From Gemmatimonadota bacterium (GTDB lineage Bacteria; Gemmatimonadota; Gemmatimonadetes; Gemmatimonadales; Gemmatimonadaceae): a DNA stretch of 64,000 nucleotides. The stretch lies in contig JAJPIM010000024.1 of assembly GCA_021324775.1 (NCBI GenBank), positions 62,001-126,000 of the forward strand, written 5' to 3'. Positions within the stretch are counted from its first letter, which is position 1, and each line of letters begins with the position of its first letter. A program made the position numbers and the translations under genes. Positions 9,191 through 17,583 of the stretch are shown here, piece by piece. The notes beneath the pieces are model-generated. The model saw nothing but the letters and a program-made list of their open reading frames with translations. It searched no databases and was not told where the DNA came from.

Positions 9191-9236
9191 TTTACGCACG
9201 CAAGCCGTCAGCTTGTATAATGACTGACTGGTCAGT
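9191..9236 (+). promoter_or_regulatory. Promoter and TetR-type operator of the efflux operon
   Basis: A perfect -10 box TATAAT lies at 9216-9221, with a weaker -35 candidate TTTACG at 9191-9196 (19-base spacer). Immediately downstream is the near-palindrome ACTGACTGGTCAGT (9223-9236), the ACTGAC/GTCAGT type bound by TetR/AcrR repressors. It covers the expected transcription start, so the repressor encoded 13 bases further on is predicted to block its own transcription and that of the TolC and HlyD genes. Confidence 0.8.
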
Positions 9237-9248
9237 AAGTTAATTTTC

Positions 9249-9914
9249 ATGACCGGGACGGACGAGCACGAGCCCAAATGGCGCCGCCTGCCGGAGGAGC
9301 GGCCGCAGCAGATCCTGGACGCGGCGATCGAGGTGTTCGGCGATCATGGGCTCGCGGACGCTCGCCTGGAGGACATCGCCAAGCGCGCGGGGGTCTCGAA
9401 GGGCACGATCTACCTCTACTTCCCCAACAAGGAAGCGCTGTTCAAGGAGATGATCCGGCAGACCGTCATCGATCAGTTGGAGCAGACCGAGCGCGACCTC
9501 GTCAACGATCGCGGCTCCGCGACCGACCAGGTCAGGCTTTTCATGCGATGGTGGTGGGCCCTCATGCGGCGTCCCGACTACCAGCGAATCCATCGCCTCG
9601 TAGTCGGAGAGCTGCAGCGCTTCCCCGAGCTTGTCGAGTTCTTCTGGGATGAGGTGATCGTCCGCCGTCAGTTGCTGCTGGACCGCCTCATCCAGCGCGG
9701 CGTCGATTCGGGCGAGTTTCGCCCCGTCGATCCGACGACGGCAGGACGCATCGTCACGTCGATGTTCTCCGCGCACTCGTTGTGGGCGTGCACGCGCTTT
9801 TACGAAAAGCAGGAACTGACTGACGAGATCGTGTTCGACCAGGTGATGGACTATTTCTTTCATAGTCTCTCGCCCGCGGCGGTTCTGGCCGTCGCCGCCC
9901 CTGGCAGATCGTGA
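9249..9914 (+). CDS. TetR/AcrR-family transcriptional repressor
   Basis: The 221-residue repressor has the N-terminal helix-turn-helix domain typical of TetR: RPQQILDAAIEVFGDHGLAD, then LEDIAKRAGVSKGTIYLYFPNKEALF. The C-terminal half (about residues 85-221) is the helical ligand-binding domain, AcrR/YbiH-like. It is the first gene of an operon whose promoter carries a matching operator, so autoregulation and ligand-induced derepression of the efflux genes are expected. Its stop overlaps the GTG of the TolC gene (GTGA). The inducer is not predictable. Confidence 0.93.
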   Translation: MTGTDEHEPKWRRLPEERPQQILDAAIEVFGDHGLADARLEDIAKRAGVSKGTIYLYFPNKEALFKEMIRQTVIDQLEQTERDLVNDRGSATDQVRLFMRWWWALMRRPDYQRIHRLVVGELQRFPELVEFFWDEVIVRRQLLLDRLIQRGVDSGEFRPVDPTTAGRIVTSMFSAHSLWACTRFYEKQELTDEIVFDQVMDYFFHSLSPAAVLAVAAPGRS

Positions 9915-11404
9915 ACGAGTCAACGCCACCGAACGTGCAAACACGACCAATAACCGTGCACCGTTGCCGCGGGGCGCTGCGCCGGCCTATCGCGCGCCCG
10001 TTGAGGCCCGCGGGCCGCGAGCCCAACCAGCAGAGGGCATACGCGAGCGCCGCGTGGCTCGTACTGACGGCGCTCATGGCAGCCGCGCCGCTGAGCGCCC
10101 AGCAGGCGAGCCAGCAGGATACAACGACTCACATCCTCAGCCTGGGCGGCGCCGCCCGTCTGGCGGCTCGGCAGAGTGCCACCGTACTGGCGGCCCGGGC
10201 TGAAGCCGACGAGGCCAGCGCACGCGTCCACGAGAGTTTCAGCTCGTTCCTCCCGAACGTCTACGGCGGCGCCTCCGAACGAGAGTTCACCGAGAATAGC
10301 GCGTCGCTGTTGCGGTTCCCGCCCAGCCCGGGGGCGACGGCGTTCAGCAGCCTTCTCCCTCCTGGCGGCATCGTCTTTCCACCAATCAAGTCGGTCGACT
10401 TTCGCGGCTACGCGTCCGACACGCTGTTCAGCTTCGGAGCGATCCAGCGGTACCGCCAGTCGCGCGTCACGGAACGTGCGGCCAATGCCACTGCCGACAA
10501 TGCCGCCGAACAGGCGGCGGGCACCGCCGCATCCGCGTATCTCACGGCCCAGCACGCGGAAGCCCTCGTGGCAGCCCGCTTGGCCGATTCGGCGCTGGCC
10601 GCGGATCTCCTCGAGATCGCCCGCCAGCAGTTGGCCGCCGGCGTGAGCATCGCGCTCGATGTCACTCGCGCCGCCGCCCGCAGTACCGCGAGCCGCGCAC
10701 AACTGATCGCCGCCCGTTCGGATCGTGACCGGTCGCGCCTCGACCTCTATCGCGCGCTTGGCCTGCCACTCGACACCCGGATGATCCTGACCGATTCGCT
10801 GTCCCGGCTGCCGGTCACCGACTCGTTGCCTCCGGAGTCGCAGGAGATCGATCACGCGCTGAGACATCGGCCCGATCTGCACGCGATCGACGAGCAGCTC
10901 ACCGCCGCCGAGCAGGCGATCAGCGCCGTGCGGGCCGAACGGCTGCCCGCACTCGCCGTGTTCGGGGACAAGGGCGTCAATGGCGGGAATTGGAACCGGC
11001 TGCTTCCTACTTACACGTGGGGGATCGGACTCACCGTCCCGGTCTTCGATGGCGCGCACCGCGAAGCCCGGATCGAGGAGGAGCAGGCGGCCACGCAGGA
11101 GATCCTCGTGCGGCGGCGCGACCTCCGCCAGGTGGCCGCCATCGAGGTCCGGGGCGCGTTCCTGCAATTGGCATCTGCCCGCGAACAACTCAGTGCGGCC
11201 ACCGAACAGCTCCAGTTGACGCAACAGGAACTCTCGGAGGCGCGCGAGCGCTTCCGGGCCGGCGTTGCCGGCGACGCTGACGTCATCACGGCATCACTCG
11301 ACCTCAACGGCGCCCGGACGCTGCAGGTGGACGCGCTGGCCAACTTCCAGGCCGCCCGCGTCGCCCTCGCGCTCGCGACGGGCTCCGTCACGGACCTGCC
11401 ATGA
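9911..11404 (+). CDS. TolC-family outer-membrane efflux protein
   Basis: The 497-residue protein has a signal peptide (SAAWLVLTALMAAAPLSAQQ, about residues 46-65) preceded by a long Arg-rich leader, so the true start may lie within the first 45 codons rather than at the GTG overlapping the repressor stop. The mature part has the duplicated coiled-coil layout of OEP/TolC proteins: ARQSATVLAARAEADEA, LARAAA-type helices, RHRPDLHAIDEQLTAAEQAI (the RPD/RPE motif that opens the second repeat) and a strand segment YTWGIGLTVPVFDG. It forms the outer-membrane channel for the HlyD-family partner encoded next. Confidence 0.9.
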   Translation: MNESTPPNVQTRPITVHRCRGALRRPIARPLRPAGREPNQQRAYASAAWLVLTALMAAAPLSAQQASQQDTTTHILSLGGAARLAARQSATVLAARAEADEASARVHESFSSFLPNVYGGASEREFTENSASLLRFPPSPGATAFSSLLPPGGIVFPPIKSVDFRGYASDTLFSFGAIQRYRQSRVTERAANATADNAAEQAAGTAASAYLTAQHAEALVAARLADSALAADLLEIARQQLAAGVSIALDVTRAAARSTASRAQLIAARSDRDRSRLDLYRALGLPLDTRMILTDSLSRLPVTDSLPPESQEIDHALRHRPDLHAIDEQLTAAEQAISAVRAERLPALAVFGDKGVNGGNWNRLLPTYTWGIGLTVPVFDGAHREARIEEEQAATQEILVRRRDLRQVAAIEVRGAFLQLASAREQLSAATEQLQLTQQELSEARERFRAGVAGDADVITASLDLNGARTLQVDALANFQAARVALALATGSVTDLP

Positions 11405-11472
11405 ACCGCGCCCCGGGCACCGATTCGCACGCCAGATGCTTCATCTCACTACACTCAACGCTGTAGACGACT

Positions 11473-12630
11473 ATGGCCACCACCGTACGCCCCGAGCAGC
11501 AAGCCACACCCAGTCCCTCCGCGCCGCCGCAACAGCAGGCGGCACCCGCGGGGGCGCAGGGCGCAGCCTCTCCGCCGCCGGCGGGCAAGCCGCGTAACAA
11601 GCTGGTGATCGCGGGGGTCGCCGTGGCCGTGGTCATCGCGCTCATCTGGGGAATCAGGACCTGGACCTACAGCCGCGCCCATGAATCCACCGACGACGCA
11701 CAGGTCGATGGCCATCTTGTTCCGGTCCTCGCCAAGGTGGGTGGGTACGTAACGCGCGTGAATGGTGATGAGAACACGCACGTCAATGAGGGCGATACGG
11801 TCGTCGTCATCGACGATTCGGACTACAAGGCGCTTCTCGCCCAGGCCGTCGCGAACCTCGCGGCGGCCCAGGCGGGCGTCGGGGCCCGCGGCTACACGGG
11901 CCAGGCTGCCGCCCAGGTACAGACGGCTCAGGGCGAGGGGGCAGCGGCCGACGCGCAGATCGTGGCCGCACAGGCGAACTACGACAAGGCTGTGGCTGAT
12001 CTCCAGCGCACGCGGCAGCTCGCCGACCAGCAGATCGTGTCGCGCCAGCAGCTCGACGCCGCGCAGGCCACTGCCGACGCCGATCGGGCCACGCTGCTCG
12101 CATCGCAGAAGCAGGCGGCGGCCGCTGGCGCCACGGTCACGAATGCCCAGGCCGGCGTCCGTTTCGCGCAAGCCCGCCTCGCGAGCGCGCAGGCCCAGGA
12201 GCAGGAGGCGGCGCTCAACGAGTCCTACACGCGTGTCACCGCGCCCGTCAGCGGGATCCTCTCACGCAAGCAGGTCGAGCTCGGCCAGTTGATGCAGGCC
12301 GGCCAGACGATGTTCACGATCGTCGCCGACACGGGGGTCTGGATCACGGCCAATTACAAAGAGACGCAGATGGATGACATTCGCGTCGGCCAGCAGGTCG
12401 AGTTCGAGGTGGACGCGTACGGGAGCTGCACCTTCCACGGACGCGTCGAGAGCATCGCGGCCGCCACCGGTGCGAAGTTCGCGCTGCTTCCACCCGACAA
12501 CGCGACCGGCAATTTCACCAAGGTCGTCCAGCGGATCCCCGTCCGGATTCGTCCGACCGATCCGCCGAACGCGAACTGCGTCCTTCGTCCCGGCATGTCG
12601 GTCGACACGCACATCGAGACGAAGAAGTAG
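11473..12630 (+). CDS. HlyD/EmrA-family membrane fusion protein
   Basis: The 385-residue periplasmic adaptor has a Pro/Gln/Ala-rich cytoplasmic tail (1-38), one membrane helix (about 43-62, LVIAGVAVAVVIALIWG), the lipoyl half-motif ESTDDAQVDGHLVPVLAKVGG, a long alpha-hairpin (about 110-255), the second lipoyl half (VTAPVSGILSRKQVELGQLM) and a beta-barrel domain. ESTDDAQV is typical of EmrA adaptors, which pair with EmrB-type MFS pumps. No permease gene follows; the next gene is on the opposite strand. The inner-membrane partner must be encoded elsewhere, unlike usual emrAB operons. Confidence 0.92.
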   Translation: MATTVRPEQQATPSPSAPPQQQAAPAGAQGAASPPPAGKPRNKLVIAGVAVAVVIALIWGIRTWTYSRAHESTDDAQVDGHLVPVLAKVGGYVTRVNGDENTHVNEGDTVVVIDDSDYKALLAQAVANLAAAQAGVGARGYTGQAAAQVQTAQGEGAAADAQIVAAQANYDKAVADLQRTRQLADQQIVSRQQLDAAQATADADRATLLASQKQAAAAGATVTNAQAGVRFAQARLASAQAQEQEAALNESYTRVTAPVSGILSRKQVELGQLMQAGQTMFTIVADTGVWITANYKETQMDDIRVGQQVEFEVDAYGSCTFHGRVESIAAATGAKFALLPPDNATGNFTKVVQRIPVRIRPTDPPNANCVLRPGMSVDTHIETKK

Positions 12631-12647
12631 CCGGCGAATCGCTGAGT

Positions 12648-12675
12648 GGCGAGTGGATCGAGCCGTCCACTCGCC
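12648..12675. terminator. Hairpin between convergent genes
   Basis: A perfect 10-bp stem, GGCGAGTGGA and TCCACTCGCC, with an 8-base loop, lies 17 bases after the HlyD-gene stop and before the convergent kinase gene. No U-tract follows on either strand, so termination is likely but unproven. Confidence 0.5.
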
Positions 12676-12721
12676 GCCGGTCCGTACCTGCGATCGCCGT
12701 CCGGGAGATCCGGCGCGGCGG

Positions 12722-14362
12722 TCAGTGTGCGCCGGCGCCCTTGAGCAGACCTTTGAGCGTGATGTCCGCCAGTTGCGTCGTCGTCCCAGCGGCGATCACC
12801 AGGGTGCTGTCGAAATCGGCGTAGCCGCTGGCCGTGATGTGCAGGTGCCGGGCGCCCGCCGCGACGGGAGCGTTCAGCACGCCGCCCCGTCCGGCCGGCC
12901 GCCCGTCGAGGACGATTTGTGCGGCACTCGGCTGGACGCGAAGCTGCAGCGTCCCGGTGCGCGCGGCCAATGCTGCCGGTGGTTCGGCGCCCGTCCCCGC
13001 CAGATCCTCGTGCCGCGGCCGGAACGATCCCCACAGCGCGATCACGCACGCGACGACGAGCACGCCCGCGGTGCCGAGATGCCGGCGAATCCGGCGGACC
13101 CGGTCCGCCGAGCGCATGAACGCATCGTGCGCCGCGACCACGGACATCGTGTCCTCGAGCGGTGGCAGCGCTTCCGTGCGAACGACGGGAACGGCCGACG
13201 ATCCCTGCGCCAGCTCGCGGAGCATCGCCTCGCCGGCGAGCCGGTCCGCCTCGCTGAGGGGCACGGCCTCGATCGCGATGCGCATCTCTCGCGTGGTGGC
13301 GTACCGGCGGTCCGGATCCTTTGCGAGGACGCGGTCCAGCACCGCGACCAGCTCCAGCGGCACATCGCGCCGCGCTACCGACACATCCGGTACCGGCGTG
13401 AAGAAATGGTGGTGCATGATCGCCGCGAGCGTGTCCGCATGGAACGGCACGGCGCCGGTGAGCATCTGGAACGCGACGACGCCCAGCGAGTACTGGTCCG
13501 ACTGCGGGCGCGCCAGTTTGCCGGCGCACTGCTCCGGACTCATGAAGTACGGCGTCCCGATCACGGACCCGGTGCTCGTCATCGACGTGTTCTCGATCGC
13601 CCGGGCGACGCCGAAGTCGGTGACGATCACGCGGCCGTCGCGATCGATCAGGATGTTGCCGCCCTTCACGTCCCGGTGCACGATCCCGTGTTCGTGGGCG
13701 TAGCTGAGTGCACTCGCGGCGGCCCGCATGACCAGCAACACCACCGGGACAGGCAGCGCGCCCTGGGTCGCGATGATACTGTCGAGGGCACGGCCTTCGA
13801 CGTGCTTCATCGCAAGATAGAGCAGCGAGGCGGTCTGGCCGACGCGATAGATCGGGATGATGTTCGGATGGTCGAGCGCGGCGGCCATCTGCGCTTCGCG
13901 TTCGAACCGCTCGACGACCGAAGGACCCAGCGCCAGCTCGGGCGGCAGCACTTTGAGCGCCACGGGCCGCCGGAGTTGCAACTCGATCGCGCGAAAGACC
14001 ACACCCATCCCGCCGCGTCCGACCTCGCGCTCCACGTCGAAGTCGTCGGCGAGTTCGGCCCGGGCGAGCTGCAGCAACCCGTCCGACTCGGGATCCGGTC
14101 CATCGGGCGTCCGCCTCGGACCGCCCCCGCCCGACAGGCCGGGGGTAAACCCTTCGCGGGACATTCCGGCGCCTGTGGGCCGCGAGCTTCGCGGCTCGTA
14201 CACGAGCGTCGTCGCGGCCGGATTCGCCAGCTCGGTCCCGCACTGCTCGCAATAGTGCGCGTCGGCCGAGTTGGCAGCCTGGCACGCCGGACAGGGCAAC
14301 CACTCGGGTGGAGTGGGTGCCCCGATGCCGGCGGGCGGACGCGCATCAGGACTGGCGGGCAT
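12722..14362 (-). CDS. Membrane Ser/Thr protein kinase with zinc ribbon and PEGA domain
   Basis: The 546-residue Hanks-type kinase starts at ATG 14362, chosen because the zinc ribbon follows directly and a promoter sits just upstream. Order: zinc ribbon (Cys24, Cys27, Cys38, Cys41 in CPAC and CEQCG), kinase domain about 109-365 with the Gly loop GRGGMG, Lys137, HRDVKGGN (Asp231) and DFG at 249-251, APE-type MSPEQC, then a Pro-poor linker, one membrane helix (about 432-446) and an extracytoplasmic PEGA domain (LQLRVQPSAAQIVLDGRPAG and following). This layout suits an envelope-sensing kinase. It is divergent from the ECF sigma cluster, which may be a functional neighbour. The ligand and substrates are unknown. 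Confidence 0.92.
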   Translation of the reverse strand: MPASPDARPPAGIGAPTPPEWLPCPACQAANSADAHYCEQCGTELANPAATTLVYEPRSSRPTGAGMSREGFTPGLSGGGGPRRTPDGPDPESDGLLQLARAELADDFDVEREVGRGGMGVVFRAIELQLRRPVALKVLPPELALGPSVVERFEREAQMAAALDHPNIIPIYRVGQTASLLYLAMKHVEGRALDSIIATQGALPVPVVLLVMRAAASALSYAHEHGIVHRDVKGGNILIDRDGRVIVTDFGVARAIENTSMTSTGSVIGTPYFMSPEQCAGKLARPQSDQYSLGVVAFQMLTGAVPFHADTLAAIMHHHFFTPVPDVSVARRDVPLELVAVLDRVLAKDPDRRYATTREMRIAIEAVPLSEADRLAGEAMLRELAQGSSAVPVVRTEALPPLEDTMSVVAAHDAFMRSADRVRRIRRHLGTAGVLVVACVIALWGSFRPRHEDLAGTGAEPPAALAARTGTLQLRVQPSAAQIVLDGRPAGRGGVLNAPVAAGARHLHITASGYADFDSTLVIAAGTTTQLADITLKGLLKGAGAH

Positions 14363-14368
14363 TAGTGG

Positions 14369-14397
14369 ATTGACGACGCCGACGCTATAGTTGTCAA
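14369..14397 (-). promoter_or_regulatory. Candidate sigma70-type promoter of the kinase
   Basis: On the minus strand a perfect -35 TTGACA (14392-14397) is followed after 17 bases by GTCAAT (14369-14374), a weak -10. Transcription would then begin at or next to the ATG at 14362, so the message would be leaderless; no Shine-Dalgarno precedes that ATG, which agrees. Confidence 0.5.
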
Positions 14398-14658
14398 ATC
14401 CGCGGGAAGCGCCGCGGGAACCCAGCGCCGGACGTCTGGAAGGGAGTATCGCCGGACCCTCGGATGGCACCGGGCACGCAATCCGGAGGCGACCGCAGCG
14501 GCGCTCCGGATGGAGCCGCCCCGGCATTGTGTCTCCCCAGTCTGGGCTACGCGCAACTCGCTGTCAGCACGCATATTGCACCCTGGGAATGGACGACTGC
14601 CGCTCGGCCAACGTTTCCCCGTGACGGCACGTATTATTGGCAGAGATCGGCCCGGAGA

Positions 14659-15321
14659 ATGACCTCGCACATGTCGCCCGCCCTCGCCCTTATTCGCAGC
14701 CAGACGGAACCTACGCAGCGGCCGGGCCGTGCCCGCGCGGAGTCTCCCGCCGCGCCAGCGCCTGCGGCGTCGTTCGGACCGCTGGACGCGGCGGAAGAGC
14801 AGCGCCTGGTGGCGAGCGCGCAGAGCGGTGATGCCGACGCGTTCGGCGCGCTGGTCCGGGCGCACCAGCGGCGCGCCTACGCAGTGGCCCGCGCGATCAC
14901 GGCGACGCACGAGGATGCCGAGGATGCCGTGCAGGACGGATTCCTGCACGCGTTCCGGGCACTTGACCGGTTCCTGCCCGGACAGCCATTCGGTGCGTGG
15001 CTGCACCGCATCGTCGCCAACGCCGCGCTCGACGCGACCCGGCGGCGGCGCGTCCGCGATGCGGACACGCTGAGCGAGAACCTCGCCGCCGGCTGGCACG
15101 ACCCTGCCGAATCATCGGATCTGCGGACCCGGCTCCACGCCGGACTCGCCGCCCTCACCGAGCGCCAGCGCGCGGTGATCGTGCTGCACGACGTGCAGGG
15201 ATTCCGCCACGGCGAAATCGGCCGCATGTTGGACATCCCGGAAGGCACCGCCAGGTCCGACCTGTTCCACGCTCGCCTCGCGCTGCGGCGCTCACTGCGG
15301 GCGCTTCACGAGGTCCGGTAA
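14659..15321 (+). CDS. ECF-type RNA polymerase sigma factor
   Basis: The protein has about 220 residues. Sigma region 2 (FGALVRAHQRRAYAVARAIT, then DAEDAVQDGFLHAFRALDRF and GAWLHRIVANAALDATRRRR) recognises the -10 element. Region 4 (LAALTERQRAVIVLHDVQGF, then EIGRMLDIPEGTARSDLFHA) is the helix-turn-helix for the -35. ATG 14659 follows GGAGA with almost no spacing and ATG 14671 has a 12-base spacing, so either could be used. The Pro/Ala-rich N-terminal 45 residues are outside the fold. The next gene, 4 bases after the stop, is a small membrane protein in the usual anti-sigma position. Confidence 0.93.
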   Translation: MTSHMSPALALIRSQTEPTQRPGRARAESPAAPAPAASFGPLDAAEEQRLVASAQSGDADAFGALVRAHQRRAYAVARAITATHEDAEDAVQDGFLHAFRALDRFLPGQPFGAWLHRIVANAALDATRRRRVRDADTLSENLAAGWHDPAESSDLRTRLHAGLAALTERQRAVIVLHDVQGFRHGEIGRMLDIPEGTARSDLFHARLALRRSLRALHEVR

Positions 15322-15325
15322 CGCC

Positions 15326-15766
15326 ATGACCGGCGACGATCGGAATCAACCGGAGCGGCGCCCGTTCGCCCGTTCGCTCTTTCGCCGCGGCGGGGGAAGC
15401 GCGAGGCTGCCGTCGGGACCTTCGCTGACGCGGCTGTTGCGCGAAGCGTATGCCGCGCCCGAGGACGCCAGCTACTGGGTCCGCCTGGAAGCGCGCATCA
15501 TGGCGGGCGTGCGGAGCCAGGCGACCCGCGGCGGGACCGACGGGTGGGCGGCCGCGTTCCACGCCTGGGCACGCGCCGGTCTGGCCGCGGCATGTCTGGC
15601 CGCCGTTGCCGGTGGCATCGCGGCGTGGAGCGGCCGCGACATGGCGGCGCGGGTCGCGTACGAGGCGGTCGTAGATGTGCCGACTCCCGCCGTCCTGCAG
15701 TCCGACAGCCGGTTCATCAACGTCTCAGAGCACGAGGCGGCGGGCCAGTATGTCTTTTCGCATTGA
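15326..15766 (+). CDS. Putative anti-sigma factor, membrane protein
   Basis: The 146-residue protein has a basic cytoplasmic N-terminal part (RRPFARSLFRRGG), a short helical segment LREAYAAPEDASYWVRLEAR, one membrane helix (about 87-103, AGLAAACLAAVAGGIAAW) and a short outer tail. There is no ZAS-type HxxxCxxC zinc motif. Placement directly after an ECF sigma gene, the single membrane helix and the following CpxP-like gene are the basis for calling it an anti-sigma factor; similarity alone would not show this. It overlaps the next gene by 17 bases. Confidence 0.6.
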   Translation: MTGDDRNQPERRPFARSLFRRGGGSARLPSGPSLTRLLREAYAAPEDASYWVRLEARIMAGVRSQATRGGTDGWAAAFHAWARAGLAAACLAAVAGGIAAWSGRDMAARVAYEAVVDVPTPAVLQSDSRFINVSEHEAAGQYVFSH

Positions 15767-16148
15767 TCCCACCAAGAACTCGGCGCTCGCCTTCCTCCTC
15801 GGCGCCACGCTCGTAGGCGGCGTTCTCGGATTCACCGCCGACCGGCTCGTCACGCGCGACCGGGTGTGCCCACGCTACGGCGACGACGCCGCGATGCGCC
15901 GCCGGTTCGGTGACGACCTGGGACTGTCGGATGCGCAGCGGGCCGCGGTCGACACGATTCTCAACGCGAAGCACCGTGCGATCGCGGCGCTGGACAAGCC
16001 GGTCCGGCCGCAGATGGATTCGATCAGTGAGGACGCGACCCGGCGGATCCGCGCGCGGCTCGATGCGGGCCAGCAAGCGACATTCGATCGCATCCACGCC
16101 GAAGTCCAGGCGCGGAAGCGCGCCGAAGAGAAGGCCGAACAGCAGTAG
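15750..16148 (+). CDS. CpxP/Spy-like periplasmic sensor protein
   Basis: The 132-residue protein starts at ATG 15750 (MSFRIDPTKN). It has an N-terminal membrane anchor or uncleaved signal (about 12-30, ALAFLLGATLVGGVLGFTAD) and a helical region with LGLSDAQRAAVDTILNAKHR followed by RIRARLDAGQQATFDRIHAE. The pair LSDAQR... and LDAGQQATFDRI matches the repeated LTxxQ-type helices of CpxP/Spy/heavy-metal-resistance proteins. It closes the sigma-anti-sigma operon and likely senses misfolding or metals at the membrane surface. A strong terminator follows. Confidence 0.75.
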   Translation: MSFRIDPTKNSALAFLLGATLVGGVLGFTADRLVTRDRVCPRYGDDAAMRRRFGDDLGLSDAQRAAVDTILNAKHRAIAALDKPVRPQMDSISEDATRRIRARLDAGQQATFDRIHAEVQARKRAEEKAEQQ

Positions 16149-16161
16149 ACACGGGCAACGC

Positions 16162-16209
16162 ACCGGGGGCCGGCGTCGCACACCGACGCCGGCCCCCGGT
16201 CTTTTGTTT
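16162..16209 (+). terminator. Strong intrinsic terminator
   Basis: A perfect 17-bp stem (16162-16178 with 16184-16200), 5-base loop CACAC, is followed by CTTTTGTTT. It ends the sigma-anti-sigma-CpxP operon. Confidence 0.92.
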
Positions 16210-16227
16210 CTACTTTCTACTTTCTAC
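16207..16227. repeat. Pyrimidine-rich heptad repeat (TTTCTAC)3
   Basis: Three exact TTTCTAC units are followed by the degenerate TCTCTGCC, between convergent genes and overlapping the terminator tail. It has the same unit length and composition as the tract at 5583-5625. Confidence 0.9.
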
Positions 16228-16250
16228 TCTCTGCCTCGCATGCTGTACCG

Positions 16251-17432
16251 CTAGCGCGAGAGCGCCCCGCCGATCCATTCCCCCACGTAGTAGCCCGCCA
16301 CGGCGACGCCCATCCCCACGACGAACATGTCGAGCCCCGACCGGAAGACACCCCGGCCGGTGAAGATCGACCGCGCGGCACCCACGATGAAGTGCGACGC
16401 CATCGCGATGGTGAACGACACGACGATCGCCACCGTGCCGTGCCAGAAGAAGAACGGGAAAACCGGCAGGATTGCGCCGAGCCCGGTCGCGAATCCGGTG
16501 ACCCAGGCCTCGCGAAACGGCGACATCGCGGGATCGCCGATCTTCAGTTCCTCCTGGACCTGCTCCGCCAGCATCCGCTGCGGGTCTGCCATGACCTGCG
16601 TCGCCAGACGCCCGGCCGCGTCCGGGTCCATTCCCTTGGCCTCGTAGATCAGCGCCAGCTCATCGCGCTCCACTTCGGGCATGAGCGCGATCTCATCGCG
16701 CTCCATGGCGATCTCGTGAGCGTAGACCTCCTGCTCGCTCTTGGCGGCCAGATAGCCGCTCGAACCCATCGAGAGCGCGTCGGCGATAAGGCCCGCCACG
16801 CCCGCGACTACGACGGCCCGATGTTCCTGCGTCGCGGCCGCGCCGATCACGCCCGCCACGAGCCCGAAATTGGCGGTCAGCCCGTCGTTGAACCCGTAGA
16901 CGATGTTGCGGAGAAAGCCGCCCGACGCGGTCCGGTGCCAGGGCTCTCCGCTCTGGCCCGCGATCCCGGCGAGCGTCGTCGCATGCTCGGCACTCTCCCG
17001 CGCCAGCAACAGCGCTTCACCGCCACCGGGCGCCCCCGCGGCCGTCGTGCGGTGCATCGTCATGTATCCTTTGACCTCGCGCCCCTCTTCCGCCAACAGC
17101 ATGGGCAGGAGAAACGCAGGGCCGAACCTCGCGCCGAGCCACGCCAGCGCGCGCGCACGAGAGCTCGGGCGGAAGCGGCCAGGCGGATGTCCAGCATCGG
17201 CCAGCAGCTTCTCCCAGATCGCGACGTGCCGGTCTTCGACGACCGCCAGCCGCCCGTACACATCGCGCTTATGCGCGTTGCTCTCGGCAGCCGCGAGCGC
17301 CCGGTACAGGAACGCCGCGTCGGCTTCGTCCTGCCAGTGATGCGTGAATGTGTGCGCGGTATCGGCCCCGATCGCGCCCGGCGCCACCGGGCCGCCCGTA
17401 CCGGCGGCGAGTCCGCCCTGAGTGGAAGCCAT
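16251..17432 (-). CDS. MbfA-type membrane ferritin: ferritin-like domain fused to VIT1 transporter
   Basis: The 393-residue protein starts at ATG 17432. The N-terminal half (about 30-170) is a rubrerythrin/ferritin-like four-helix domain with metal-ligand patterns E-ADAAFLYRALAAAE, VVEDRHVAIWEKL, LAEEGREVKGY and ESAEHA. The C-terminal half is a VIT1/CCC1 transporter with NIVYGFNDGLTANFGLVAGV, GLIADALSMGSSGYLAAKSE, the cytoplasmic Glu-rich segment ERDEIALMPEVERDE, and final membrane helices. Proteins of this architecture (MbfA) export iron or manganese and protect against peroxide in alphaproteobacteria. Divergent from the PDZ protein, with 151 bases between them. Regulation by an iron-responsive factor is possible, but I see no operator. 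Confidence 0.88.
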   Translation of the reverse strand: MASTQGGLAAGTGGPVAPGAIGADTAHTFTHHWQDEADAAFLYRALAAAESNAHKRDVYGRLAVVEDRHVAIWEKLLADAGHPPGRFRPSSRARALAWLGARFGPAFLLPMLLAEEGREVKGYMTMHRTTAAGAPGGGEALLLARESAEHATTLAGIAGQSGEPWHRTASGGFLRNIVYGFNDGLTANFGLVAGVIGAAATQEHRAVVVAGVAGLIADALSMGSSGYLAAKSEQEVYAHEIAMERDEIALMPEVERDELALIYEAKGMDPDAAGRLATQVMADPQRMLAEQVQEELKIGDPAMSPFREAWVTGFATGLGAILPVFPFFFWHGTVAIVVSFTIAMASHFIVGAARSIFTGRGVFRSGLDMFVVGMGVAVAGYYVGEWIGGALSR

Positions 17433-17583
17433 ATCTGTAATATGCCGCCGACAGGCAGCCGCGCGGCAGCCGAGGCTGGTCGTGGACCGGGTGGCCCGGC
17501 GGTCCGGGGCAACCCCGCCGCCGGCCGGTGGTGTCACATCCGCGGTGGCAGAGGCAGGGAACTCTTACAGCGAGGCTGTCGAA

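Noticed and set aside
14585-14616. GGGAAT ... CGTTT resembling an ECF-sigma autoregulated promoter upstream of the sigma gene
   Set aside because: The spacer is 21-22 bases, longer than the 16-19 of known ECF promoters, so the match is not convincing.
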